64,000 nucleotides of DNA from JAHEME01 sp034435035 (GCA_034435035.1 DAOTXW010000081.1:1-64000), one strand, 5' to 3'. Positions 40,620-48,948 are shown, counted from the stretch's first letter. Notes: a model not told the origin generated them from the letters alone. A program made the numbers and translations.

Positions 40620-42137
40620 TCAGCTCAGCAGGCTGGCGATGACAGCCGCCGCCAGCCCCCCACCCAGCGCCAGCCCGGCGGCCACGTCCGAGAGATAGTG
40701 CACGCCCAGCATCACCCGCGACAGCCCGATCAGGATCGCCCAGATCGCCAGCACAGGGCCATATGGCAGGGGGGCCAGCAGCAGACCGACCGCTGCCATC
40801 ACCCCCCCGCGTGCCGCATGTCCGGAGGGAAATGAGTGCGGATCGATGCGCCGGGTGAAGCGCCCCCACTCGCCGGCCGGGCGCGGGCGCTGAATGGCGC
40901 GCTTGAGCACCTGCACCATCAGCGCCACCAGCAGATCAAGCCCGATCCATGCCAGCGCCAGCGCCCGCAGCCGCGGCCCGCCGGCCACCGCCAGCGCCCC
41001 CAGCAGCGAGAGCAGCACCGGGCCATCGCCGCTGTGCGTCACCAGCGCAGCCAGCAGCCTGGGCAACCCGCGCTGTGTGGAGACATCCAGCCGGTCGGAC
41101 AGCATGGCATCGCGAGCCAGCAGGGCCGCCAGCCATCCGCCCACTTCAGGCGCATCGGTGTCGCGGGGCGGCACGCGCCAGTTTGGGGGCCGGTGGCGCA
41201 GCCGCCACACAACGCCTTCCGGGTAGCCCAGCATCTTGGCCAGATCACCCGCGATACGGATCACGGGCACCCAGAGGGCGGCTGCGACCTTCTCGCTGGC
41301 GCTGAGGCCTCCCCATAGACCGGGCAGGCGGCGGTAGGGCGCCCCGAACAGGTAGGCCCCCGCGGGGATCAGGGCCAGCAGCCACCACGGGCTGTGAAGA
41401 AGCGCCGCCGCCAGCAGCGACGGGAGCGCCGCAAAGTATGTCACAAAACGAATCAGATGCCGCCGGAAGAACAGGCCCGCCTTGCCGTCACCGCGCGCAT
41501 ACAGGCGGTACTGCCGGAAGAACGCCCCCAGCGACTCGCGCGGCCTGAAATGAACGATGGCAGCCGGCGCAAACGTGAACGGGCCCACCAGCGCCGCCAT
41601 CCGGAAATCCAGGATCAGATCCTCGCAGTAATCCAGCCAGGCAGGGTAGCCGCCGGCCGCCTCCCATGCCGCCCGGGTGAAGGCCACGGACCGGCTGGAT
41701 GGCATGAAGCGGCCAGGGTCAATATCCTCCTCGGATGGCAGCACCGTGGCGCCCATAGCCACCTCAAACGGCGTACATGGGTCGGGGATAAAGAAGCCGG
41801 CTACGGACCGGCTGGTCCCCGCCTCCAGCGGGGCGATGATCTGCTCCAGCCAGCCCGGGTCCAGGCGGACACCGGCATCGGTCACCGCGATCAGATCATG
41901 GGACGCCGCCCGGATCGCCGTGTTGCGTCCTTCTGAGATATTGGCCCCCGGCGCCTCGACGATCCGCAGGGGCAGCCGCGCAGCGTACTGCTGCAGGACG
42001 CTCAGCGTGCCGTCGGTTGAGCCGCCGTCGCTGATCACGATCTCATCCGGCGGGCGTGTCTGGCCGCAGATTGATTCCATAAGCGCGGGAAGCGATCCGC
42101 TTTCATTGAAGACGGTCACAATCAGAGATACCGGCAT
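40620..42137 (-). CDS. Fusion of family 2 glycosyltransferase and PAP2 phosphatase
   Basis: 505 residues. Residues 1-230 are a GT2 domain: VSLIVTVFNESGSLPALMES, DEIVISDGGSTDGTL, EGRNTAIRAASHDLIAVTDAG, and DYCEDLILDFRMAAL. Residues about 230-275 are hydrophobic helices. Residues about 340-505 are a PAP2 lipid-phosphatase domain with all three motifs: KRAIQRPRP, PSGHAARG, and SRVMLGVHYLSDVAAG. The pairing suggests glycosylation of a polyprenyl or other lipid phosphate and removal of phosphate by the same protein. First gene of the operon running to 36882; a promoter lies at 42187-42215. Confidence 0.9.
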   Translation of the reverse strand: MPVSLIVTVFNESGSLPALMESICGQTRPPDEIVISDGGSTDGTLSVLQQYAARLPLRIVEAPGANISEGRNTAIRAASHDLIAVTDAGVRLDPGWLEQIIAPLEAGTSRSVAGFFIPDPCTPFEVAMGATVLPSEEDIDPGRFMPSSRSVAFTRAAWEAAGGYPAWLDYCEDLILDFRMAALVGPFTFAPAAIVHFRPRESLGAFFRQYRLYARGDGKAGLFFRRHLIRFVTYFAALPSLLAAALLHSPWWLLALIPAGAYLFGAPYRRLPGLWGGLSASEKVAAALWVPVIRIAGDLAKMLGYPEGVVWRLRHRPPNWRVPPRDTDAPEVGGWLAALLARDAMLSDRLDVSTQRGLPRLLAALVTHSGDGPVLLSLLGALAVAGGPRLRALALAWIGLDLLVALMVQVLKRAIQRPRPAGEWGRFTRRIDPHSFPSGHAARGGVMAAVGLLLAPLPYGPVLAIWAILIGLSRVMLGVHYLSDVAAGLALGGGLAAAVIASLLS

Positions 42138-42186
42138 GGCGACCCCGGCAGTGGGCAGTCAACAGGCGCTGAGATCAGGCGAGGTC

Positions 42187-42215
42187 ATTATAGCCGCGCG
42201 AAACGCGCCTCACCA
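42187..42215 (-). promoter_or_regulatory. Promoter of the GT2-PAP2 operon
   Basis: Minus strand TATAAT (42187-42192) with TGGTGA 17 bases upstream (42210-42215). Gives a leader of about 43 bases. Lies back to back with the putative leaderless promoter of the next gene. Confidence 0.5.
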
Positions 42216-42246
42216 CCCGGCCGCCTGTGCCGGCGTCTGTTTGGGA

Positions 42247-42252
42247 TATACT
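42247..42252 (+). promoter_or_regulatory. -10 of a leaderless lipoprotein transcript
   Basis: TATACT ends seven bases before the A of the ATG at 42259, so the predicted transcript start is that A. An in-frame ATG at 42253 directly follows the -10 and would lie upstream of the transcript start. Confidence 0.5.
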
Positions 42253-42258
42253 ATGCGC

Positions 42259-43596
42259 ATGAACACCCGATCCGCAGCCTTCCGGTTCCTGTTCGGCACG
42301 CTGGCTCTGGCGGCGCTGGCCTGTGCCGCGCCGGTTCCGGCTGGGCCGGCGGCGACGCTCACACCGACCATGACGCCTACCTCCGAATCCACAGAAACGG
42401 CAGAAGGGACGCCGCCCCCCGCGCCAACCGGGCTGACCCCCGCACCAGGCAGCCCGCCACCCCGCGACTGTGTGCCGCCGGGGAACGCGACGCTGCCAGC
42501 CCAGCCGCCAGTGTTCGCCGACTATGTGGCCACCCTGCAGGGCTACCTCTCCGGCGGTGGCTCGATCGCCGGGCTGCAGACCGCCCTGAGCAGCTGGGGC
42601 GGGCTGACCGCCGAGGCGGGCGGCATCGTCGCCGACCAGGACCTCACCGGGGACGGCATCGCGGAGATCGTGGTGGCCGTTCAGGCGCCAGCCGCCCAGT
42701 TCCCGGATATCTTCCCCGCCCCGCCCGGTGACCTTTACATCTACGGCTGCGTCGGCGGTTCCTACCAGACTCTCTACGGGGACTACAGCACCCCCGATCG
42801 GCCAACCCCGGATATCGTGGCGGTGCAGGATCTGAATGTCAACGGCCGCGCCGAGGTGGTCTACACCACCCATTACTGCGGCGCACACACCTGTATGTAC
42901 GCGCTGCAAGCCGTAGAATGGCAGCCGGAAACTGCTGTGTTTGCCAATCTGATCACCGGCGCGACTGACATCCCCTCCGGCGCGTTCGCCATCGACAACC
43001 AGGACGGCGGAACCAGCGAAATCCTCGTCGAGGTGGGCTTGATTGGTTCAGCAGGGGCCGGCCCGCAGCGCCAGCACCGCGACACCTACGCCTGGGATGG
43101 CGCCGGGTTCACCCTGAGCCGCTCGATCATCACTACCCCGGTGGAGGAATGGTACCCGATCCACTACCTGCAGGACGGCGACAGGCTGTCTGAGACCGGC
43201 TACCCGGCGGTCGCCGTGACGCTCTACCAGCAGGTGCTCGATCTGCCCGAGCCGCGCGTGCTGATCGATGAGTCCGAGATACCGGCCCTGCGCGCCTATG
43301 CCCGCTACCGGATGATGATCGCATTGGTGCTGCTGGGCGATCTGGCAGCGGCGCAGCAGCAGTATGACAGCCTGTGGGCCCTCTATGGCCCCCACCCGGA
43401 GGAGCCGGGCGCCGGTTTCGCCAGCCTGGCCGATGCGTTCTGGGGAGCCTACTCAGCGACTCAGCATGTGGGCAGGGCCTGTACAGCCGTCCGGCAGTAC
43501 GCGGAGGCCAATCCGGCCAGCTACGAAGCGCTGAACCAGTTTGGCTACGCCAACCGCCTGTATGGTCCGGTTGAGCTGTGCCCCCATGATGAGTAA
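42259..43596 (+). CDS. Lipoprotein with VCBS/FG-GAP-like repeats, function unknown
   Basis: 445 residues from ATG 42259 (447 if ATG 42253 is used). Signal with lipobox FLFGTLALAALAC, then a Thr/Pro-rich linker of about 55 residues. Two FG-GAP/VCBS-like calcium-loop repeats: DQDLTGDGIAEIVVAV and VQDLNVNGRAEVVYTT. The C-terminal 130 residues are helical and TPR-like (ALRAYARYRMMIALVLLGDLAAAQQQYDSL). I start at 42259 because the -10 position makes it the predicted 5' end. Layout resembles the lipoproteins at 25431 and 22142. No enzymatic motif. Confidence 0.82.
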   Translation: MNTRSAAFRFLFGTLALAALACAAPVPAGPAATLTPTMTPTSESTETAEGTPPPAPTGLTPAPGSPPPRDCVPPGNATLPAQPPVFADYVATLQGYLSGGGSIAGLQTALSSWGGLTAEAGGIVADQDLTGDGIAEIVVAVQAPAAQFPDIFPAPPGDLYIYGCVGGSYQTLYGDYSTPDRPTPDIVAVQDLNVNGRAEVVYTTHYCGAHTCMYALQAVEWQPETAVFANLITGATDIPSGAFAIDNQDGGTSEILVEVGLIGSAGAGPQRQHRDTYAWDGAGFTLSRSIITTPVEEWYPIHYLQDGDRLSETGYPAVAVTLYQQVLDLPEPRVLIDESEIPALRAYARYRMMIALVLLGDLAAAQQQYDSLWALYGPHPEEPGAGFASLADAFWGAYSATQHVGRACTAVRQYAEANPASYEALNQFGYANRLYGPVELCPHDE

Positions 43597-43599
43597 TCA

Positions 43600-44835
43600 A
43601 TGAGCCGCACGATTGAGCTGGAAATCGAGCGTATGACACACGGCGGTCAGGCGATGGGCCACCACGAAGGGCGGGTGATATTTGTGCCGCACAGCCTGCC
43701 CGGCGAGCGTGTCCGCGCTATGCTGGTTGAGGATCACGGGCGCTACGCCCATGCCAGGCTGGTCGAGATCGTGGAGCCGTCGCCGGCGCGCGTCGCGCCG
43801 CTGTGCGACCACGCCGGACCGGGCGGGGCTGGTCTCTGCCAGTGGCAGCACATCGCCTACGCGCATCAGCTGCAGTACAAACGTGAGATCGTCATCGATC
43901 AATTGGAGCGAGCCGGCAGCATCGCGGGGACGGTTGTGCACCCCACCATCCCGGCAGCCGCCGAGTGGGGTTACCGACATCATATGACCTTCGAACCGGC
44001 GCCTGGCGGCAGCCTGGGCCTGCGCAGCGCTGAAGGGCGCGGCGTGATTCCTGTCCAGGGCTGCGGCCTGATGCATCCCTCTCTGCAGGAATTGTTCGAA
44101 CAGATAGAGTTAGACTCACCGGTCATCAGCCGGGTGCGCCTGCAAGTCGGTTCTGATCCTGAGGAGCGGATGGTCATCCTGCACACCCGGTCAGATATCG
44201 CCCCGGAGATCGAGGCAGATTTCCCTGTCTCGGCCAACCTGCTGCTGCCGGATAACGAGCCGGTCAACCTCATTGGCAGCGCGCAGGTGCACATTCAGGT
44301 ACTGGAGCGTGCCTTCCAGGTGACAGCAGGGGTGTTCTGGTACCCGAATGTCGTCATGCTCCCGGCGCTGGCACACGAAGTGCTGGACCGGCTTGCGCTG
44401 GAGGGCAGCGAATCGGTGCTCGACCTGTACAGCGGAGTCGGCACCCTGACCGCCTTTCTAGCCGAGCGGGCGGGCCTGGTGCTGAGCATCGAGAGCTACC
44501 CCCCGGCCGCTACGGACGCCGAGGCCAATACCGCCGATCTGGAGAACATCGAGCTGCTGGAAGGTCCCGTTGAGGCAGTGCTGGCGGATCTGGAGGAGTC
44601 ATTCGACGCGGCGGTCGTTGATCCGCCGCCATCCGGCCTGAGCAGTGAAACGATCGATGGGCTGGCCGCGCTGGACGTCCCCCGGATTGTGTATATCAGC
44701 GCCGACCCGGCGTCGCTGGCGCGCGATGCCAGCCGTCTGGCGCATCACCGGTACAGACTGCGGGATGTACAGCCCATCGATATGGAGCCGCAGACCCCCT
44801 TCATCACCAGCATCGCCACTCTGGTCCGGCTGTGA
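43600..44835 (+). CDS. TrmA/RumA-family RNA methyltransferase homologue lacking the catalytic Cys
   Basis: 411 residues with the m5U-methyltransferase layout: N-terminal TRAM domain (MTHGGQAMGHHEGRVIFVPHS), a cysteine region, and a SAM-binding fold (VLDLYSGVGTLTAFLAE near residue 272; VDPPPSGL near 345). In active family members the end motif is YVSCNPxTLARD with the nucleophilic Cys; here it is YISADPASLARD, with Ala368. Of the Fe-S ligands of RumA (C-x5-C-G-G-C) only Cys69 and Cys80 remain. It may have lost m5U activity or act on another target. It follows the lipoprotein by three bases. Confidence 0.86.
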   Translation: MSRTIELEIERMTHGGQAMGHHEGRVIFVPHSLPGERVRAMLVEDHGRYAHARLVEIVEPSPARVAPLCDHAGPGGAGLCQWQHIAYAHQLQYKREIVIDQLERAGSIAGTVVHPTIPAAAEWGYRHHMTFEPAPGGSLGLRSAEGRGVIPVQGCGLMHPSLQELFEQIELDSPVISRVRLQVGSDPEERMVILHTRSDIAPEIEADFPVSANLLLPDNEPVNLIGSAQVHIQVLERAFQVTAGVFWYPNVVMLPALAHEVLDRLALEGSESVLDLYSGVGTLTAFLAERAGLVLSIESYPPAATDAEANTADLENIELLEGPVEAVLADLEESFDAAVVDPPPSGLSSETIDGLAALDVPRIVYISADPASLARDASRLAHHRYRLRDVQPIDMEPQTPFITSIATLVRL

Positions 44836-44851
44836 TCGGCGGCCGCGTGGC

Positions 44852-45595
44852 CTAGCGACCCAGAGTCTCGCCCAGCCAGCTGAACAGGGCGTCGCCGGTC
44901 AGCCGGTCACCGGTCAGGTAGTCCTCGATCGACAGGTCAGTGCGGGAAGGATCGGCGCACGCTTCAGGGTCGCTGCCCAGCAGGGTCGTGATGGCAATGG
45001 CAGCGCCGCTGGCCGCGTCGTAGACGGTGACATCGGTCGCGTAATACTTGAGCTGCTGACCGGTCAGGTCGGCGTGTTTGACGATGGTCTCGCCCGAAAT
45101 GCGGTTGCCGGGCGTGGCCAGGATCCCGGCGATCACCTCGCCCTCGTACCCGGCAGTGTCAGAGAAATCGGGCATGGAGCCATCCCGGCAGAGGGTCTGC
45201 ACGGCGCGCGGCCCTTCGCGCCCCAGGCAAACCACGGCGGTGACCGTCTCAGGGCCCGTGGGCTGCCAGCCAGCCGGCAGCTCGGCCTGCCACTCATCCA
45301 GCCTGCCGTTGCGCACCAGCAGCACACGCAGCGCCGATAGCGCCGGGACGCCGGCCGCAGACGGCGGATCGGCTTCACACAGCGCAATCAGGCCGGCGTA
45401 GCGCTGCATCTCGGCCTCGGCCACCTGCTGCGTGGCGGCACCCTGAGCCTGAGCCGCCCGGTCTCGCAGGCCGGCAAATACATTCGGCGCCACCCAGCAT
45501 GCCAGCACGGGAACCAACGCCCCGACGATCATCGCCGCCCACAGGCGGAGCTTGTCGTGACGCCGTCCTTTCCATCGCTTCAGGTTCAGTGCCAC
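44852..45595 (-). CDS. Membrane-anchored protein of unknown function, paralogue A
   Basis: 247 residues from GTG 45595 (GGGAG upstream). A basic start (RWKGRRHDKLRLW) precedes one transmembrane helix (AAMIVGALVPVLACWVAP); the remainder is predicted outside and has scattered cysteines (LIALCEAD, AVVCLGREG, TLCRDG, PEACADP). I recognise no family. It is paralogous to the gene at 46491-47177: both share RRHDKLRLWAA.IVG..VP, ...CEADP/CEQPV, VCL.RE, and a C-terminal GSDP..C.DP....GDRLTG.AL..WL. The two flank the AIM24 gene. Confidence 0.75.
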   Translation of the reverse strand: MALNLKRWKGRRHDKLRLWAAMIVGALVPVLACWVAPNVFAGLRDRAAQAQGAATQQVAEAEMQRYAGLIALCEADPPSAAGVPALSALRVLLVRNGRLDEWQAELPAGWQPTGPETVTAVVCLGREGPRAVQTLCRDGSMPDFSDTAGYEGEVIAGILATPGNRISGETIVKHADLTGQQLKYYATDVTVYDAASGAAIAITTLLGSDPEACADPSRTDLSIEDYLTGDRLTGDALFSWLGETLGR

Positions 45596-45773
45596 GGCTC
45601 ATCGCTCCCGATAGTTTCGACGATCTTTTACCCCACGCACCTGGCCGGGGTTCACTGGCACAAAACCGCCACAGAGCCGGATCGCTCCGGGAAGGATGTC
45701 ATGCTACACTACCGCAGGGCGCGGTAACTGCCAGCGGCCGATTCTACAATCGTTATGTTTAAGGGAGATCGCC

Positions 45774-46454
45774 ATGAAATTCCGAATCATGGGCACTACC
45801 ATGCAGGCGCTCGATCTGCTGCTGTTCCAGGGGGAAGCCGTCTTCACCGAAGTTGGCGGGATGGCCTGGTACAAGGGCAACCTCAAGATGGAAACGAACA
45901 TGCCTGGAGGTCTGATGGGTGGCCTGGGCCGCATGGTCTCCGGTGAGTCGGCATTCCTGACCACCTATACCTGCCTGGGCGAGCGGGCGGAAATCACCTT
46001 CACGCCCGAAGCACCGGGCTCGATCGTAGCTATCGAGCTTCAGGCAGGGGAGACGATCATCGCCCAGCGCGATGCCTTCATGTGCGGCCAGCAGGGGGTT
46101 CAGCTGGCGATCCACTTCAAACAACGGTTGGGGGTCGGGCTGTTTGGCGGCGAGGGGTTCATCCTGCAGAAGATCACCGGCCCTGGAATGGCGTTCTTCG
46201 AGATCGACGGCGAGGCCCGTGAGCTGGAGCTGGCCGCCGGTGAGGTGCTGCGAGTTGACCCGGGCCATATTGCGATGTTCGATGCCACCGTGTCCCACGG
46301 GATCGAGCGGGTCAAGGGCGTGTCTAACATCCTGTTCGGCGGCGAGGGTCTGTTCATCGCCACACTGACCGGGCCGGGACGCGTCTGGCTGCAGACCATG
46401 CCCCTGAACAACCTGATCGGCAAGATCATCGCCCGCATGCCCAAGAGCAGCTAG
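45774..46454 (+). CDS. AIM24-family protein
   Basis: 226 residues. AIM24 proteins (named for a yeast mitochondrial protein; TerD/TRAP-like beta fold) are glycine-rich beta barrels of uncertain function. Visible pattern: FQGEAVFTEVGGMAWYKGN, LGRMVSGESAFLTTYTCLGE, the repeated GEGFILQKITGPGMAFFEIDG and GGEGLFIATLTGPGRVWLQTMP. ATG 45774 has AAGGGAG upstream, and a TACAAT at 45745-45750 could be its -10. Alternative upstream start 45696 is unlikely. A terminator follows. Confidence 0.9.
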   Translation: MKFRIMGTTMQALDLLLFQGEAVFTEVGGMAWYKGNLKMETNMPGGLMGGLGRMVSGESAFLTTYTCLGERAEITFTPEAPGSIVAIELQAGETIIAQRDAFMCGQQGVQLAIHFKQRLGVGLFGGEGFILQKITGPGMAFFEIDGEARELELAAGEVLRVDPGHIAMFDATVSHGIERVKGVSNILFGGEGLFIATLTGPGRVWLQTMPLNNLIGKIIARMPKSS

Positions 46455-46465
46455 GCTGGAGCCCG

Positions 46466-46491
46466 GGGGGCGGCGCAGGGCCGCCCCCTTT
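46466..46491 (+). terminator. Terminator after the AIM24 gene
   Basis: Perfect nine-base stem GGGGGCGGC/GCCGCCCCC, five-base loop, followed by TTTC. It ends at the stop of the convergent paralogue B gene. Confidence 0.6.
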
Positions 46492-47177
46492 CATTCCAGG
46501 ACGTCGGTCAGCCAGGCTACCAGGGCCTGCCCGGTGAGCCGGTCGCCGGCCAGGCTGCCGGCCGGATCGCTGCAGATCGACGGATCGCTGCCAAACAGCA
46601 CCCCGGCGGCGATCAGCCCTCCGGAGTCCGCCTCATAGACAGCTACCCCGGTCTGGTAGCGCGTCAGCACCACTTCCTCCTGCGGCCTGTTGATGTTGCC
46701 CGGCCCGCCTGCTTCGAGCTGAAACTGCGAGAGATCCGGCGCCGACCCATCCGCGCAGGCGTCCACCGGGCGGGATACTTCCCGCTCCAGGCAGACCACC
46801 ACGGTTACGCCCTGCCCGTCGGCGGCAGGCTGCCAGCCCGGCGGCAGTGCAGTCTGCAGATCGGACACCGCGCCGTTCTGCAGCACCAGCACCTGCAGGG
46901 CCGCGGGCTCCAGCGCGGAAGGAGATCCGGGAACAGGCTGCTCGCACAGCGCAAACAGCCCGGGGTTGGCCGCCCGCAGCGCCGCGATCGCCGAAGCGGT
47001 CGCGCTGGCGGCCAGGTCGGCCTGGCGGCTGCGCTGGTCTGCCAGCAGATTGGGGATGCCCCAGCACAGCACAATGGGAACCGCCACCCCCACGATCAGC
47101 GCAGCCCACAGGCGCAGCTTATCGTGGCGGCGCCTGCGCACGCGCTCTATCCACTGGATCATCCAGTTCACCGGCAT
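46491..47177 (-). CDS. Membrane-anchored protein of unknown function, paralogue B
   Basis: 228 residues. Basic N-terminus (ERVRRRRHDKLRLWA), one transmembrane helix (ALIVGVAVPIVLCWGIP), then an external domain with cysteines at FALCEQPV, VVVCLERE, DACADG and SICSDPAG. Same architecture as the gene at 44852-45595, although the two differ in the middle. The C-terminal GDRLTGQALVAWLTDVLE is shared. Second of the pair that flanks the AIM24 gene; function unknown. Confidence 0.75.
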   Translation of the reverse strand: MPVNWMIQWIERVRRRRHDKLRLWAALIVGVAVPIVLCWGIPNLLADQRSRQADLAASATASAIAALRAANPGLFALCEQPVPGSPSALEPAALQVLVLQNGAVSDLQTALPPGWQPAADGQGVTVVVCLEREVSRPVDACADGSAPDLSQFQLEAGGPGNINRPQEEVVLTRYQTGVAVYEADSGGLIAAGVLFGSDPSICSDPAGSLAGDRLTGQALVAWLTDVLE

Positions 47178-47248
47178 TATCCTCCTGATCGCCTGAGTCC
47201 GAACTGTTCTGAGAGAGTACCAGGCCCAGGCGCCAGGGGTTCAACCGG

Positions 47249-47280
47249 AGGCAGGGCGCCTGCTAGGCAGGGCGCCTGCT
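47249..47280. repeat. Two perfect 16-base tandem repeats
   Basis: AGGCAGGGCGCCTGCT occurs twice end to end (47249-47264 and 47265-47280). Each unit holds the inverted arms GCAGG/CCTGC. Lies 46 bases upstream of the inositol monophosphatase start, in the divergent gap with paralogue B, so it could be a regulator-binding site. Confidence 0.7.
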
Positions 47281-47307
47281 GTCCTGGAGTTTGCAGGGCG
47301 GCGGGAA

Positions 47308-47333
47308 TATGATACCCTCCGGGGTATGATACC
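47308..47333 (+). promoter_or_regulatory. Inverted repeat and duplicated TATGAT at the inositol monophosphatase start
   Basis: TATGATACC occurs at 47308-47316 and 47325-47333; between them ATACCC (47312-47317) and GGGTAT (47322-47327) form an inverted repeat that covers the ATG at 47326. The first TATGAT is a possible -10 leaving a leader of about six bases. Could be promoter plus operator. Confidence 0.4.
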
Positions 47334-48150
47334 ATCTACCCCCCTCCATGAACTGCTCACCTTTGCCGAAGACACGGCCCGCCGGGCGGGCGCAACGCTG
47401 CGTGCCGCCTCTGAGCAGCCGCCCGATATTGCCTACAAAGGGACCATCAACCTGGTCACCCGGGCCGATCAGGAATCCGAAGGGCTGATCCTGGCCGCTC
47501 TGCACGATCGCTACCCGGAGCATGCGATCCTGTCCGAAGAGAGCGGCGATTCCGGCCAGCAGTCCAGTGCCTATATCTGGATCATCGATCCCCTGGACGG
47601 CACAACCAATTTTGCGCACGGCTACCCGGTGTATTCCGTCTCGATCGCTTTGCGGGATGAGCGCGACTTCCTGCTTGGCGTGATCTATGACCCCACGCGC
47701 GACGAATGCTTCACCGCCGCCCGCGGGCAGGGCGCCTTTCTGAACGGCAGGCCCATCCACGTCACTGGCACTGCCGCGATCGAGCGGGCTCTGCTGGCAA
47801 CGGGATTCCCCTATGACCGGCACGAAGCGGCTGACAACAATTCGGCGGCCTTCAGTACGTTCCTGCGGCGGGCGCAGGGTATCCGGCGGGGCGGATCGGC
47901 AGCGCTCGATCTGGCTTACGTAGCCTGCGGCCGCTTTGATGGCTTCTGGGAGATGCGGCTGCATGCGTGGGATGTCGCCGCCGGGATCCTGATAGTGCGC
48001 GAAGCCGGCGGCCTCGTCACAGACTACCAGGGGAACCGCGACAGCCGCGTCCTGTTGGAAGGCCGCCGCCTTGTCGCCAGCAACGGGGCAATTCATACGA
48101 TCATGCTGGATACGCTGGCCGAGGTCTATGCTCAGATACCGATGCCCTGA
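47326..48150 (+). CDS. Inositol monophosphatase-family phosphatase
   Basis: 274 residues. Mg-dependent phosphatase of the FIG superfamily acting on inositol-1-phosphate or a similar small sugar phosphate. Metal ligands and motifs are intact: EHAILSEESG (first Glu), the signature IWIIDPLDGTTNFAHGYP near residue 86, and WDVAAGILIVREAGGLVTD near residue 215. ATG 47326 gives a normal-length protein; no Shine-Dalgarno is visible. An enoyl-CoA hydratase gene follows by 24 bases, probably on the same message. Confidence 0.93.
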   Translation: MIPSTPLHELLTFAEDTARRAGATLRAASEQPPDIAYKGTINLVTRADQESEGLILAALHDRYPEHAILSEESGDSGQQSSAYIWIIDPLDGTTNFAHGYPVYSVSIALRDERDFLLGVIYDPTRDECFTAARGQGAFLNGRPIHVTGTAAIERALLATGFPYDRHEAADNNSAAFSTFLRRAQGIRRGGSAALDLAYVACGRFDGFWEMRLHAWDVAAGILIVREAGGLVTDYQGNRDSRVLLEGRRLVASNGAIHTIMLDTLAEVYAQIPMP

Positions 48151-48174
48151 CTGGAGCGCAGGAGGCAAGCGCCC

Positions 48175-48948
48175 ATGAGCTACCAAGATATCCTGATCGA
48201 GGTGCACGGCCGGGTAGGTCTGGTACGATTCAATCGACCCCATGCGCTCAACGCGCTCAGCCTGCGGTTAATGCAGGAGCTGCGCGACGCCCTGGCCCAA
48301 TGGGATGCCGACCCGGCCATCGGGGCCATGGTGATCACCGGCAGCGACCGCGTTTTTGCCGCCGGAGCCGACATCCACGAAATGGCCGATGCCGCGGCGG
48401 TGGACATGCTGCTGCGTGGTCATGTTGATGGCTGGGACGCCGTCGCCCGCGTCAGCAAACCTGTGATCGCTGCGGTATCCGGGCCCGCGCTCGGCGGCGG
48501 CTGCGAGCTGGCGATGATGTGCGATATCGTCGTCGCCAGCGAAAGCGCCCTCTTCGGACAGCCGGAGATCAACCTGGGCGTCATGCCGGGCGCAGGCGGG
48601 ACACAGAGGCTGGTGCGCACAGTCGGCAAGTCGCTGGCGATGGAGATAATCCTGAACGACCGCCGGCTCACCGCGCAGGAGGCGCTGCAGGCTGGCCTGG
48701 TCAGCCGCGTCTATCCGGTCGAGACGTATCTGAGCGAGGCGCTGCGCCTCGCCTCTGAGATCGCTGCCCGCGCCCCGATCGCGCTGCGGCTGGCCAAAGA
48801 GTGTGTCAACAAGGCGCATGAAATGACGCTGGCGGAGGGGCTGGATTACGAGCGCCGCAGCTTTTACTTCCTGTTTGCCAGCGACGATCAGCAGGAAGGC
48901 ATGAAGGCCTTTCTGAGCAAGCGGGCACCTGAGTGGAAGGGCCTGTAG
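48175..48948 (+). CDS. Enoyl-CoA hydratase/isomerase-family protein
   Basis: 257-residue crotonase-fold enzyme; would hydrate trans-2-enoyl-CoA in beta-oxidation or an analogous CoA pathway. Motifs: FNRPHALNALSLRLMQELRDAL, GSDRVFAAGADIHEMAD (CoA-binding), KPVIAAVSGPALGGGCELAMMCD (oxyanion hole and first catalytic Glu region) and GQPEINLGVMPGAGGTQRLVR with the second catalytic Glu. Both Glu residues typical of active hydratases are present. GGAGG precedes ATG 48175. No other beta-oxidation genes are adjacent. Confidence 0.94.
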   Translation: MSYQDILIEVHGRVGLVRFNRPHALNALSLRLMQELRDALAQWDADPAIGAMVITGSDRVFAAGADIHEMADAAAVDMLLRGHVDGWDAVARVSKPVIAAVSGPALGGGCELAMMCDIVVASESALFGQPEINLGVMPGAGGTQRLVRTVGKSLAMEIILNDRRLTAQEALQAGLVSRVYPVETYLSEALRLASEIAARAPIALRLAKECVNKAHEMTLAEGLDYERRSFYFLFASDDQQEGMKAFLSKRAPEWKGL

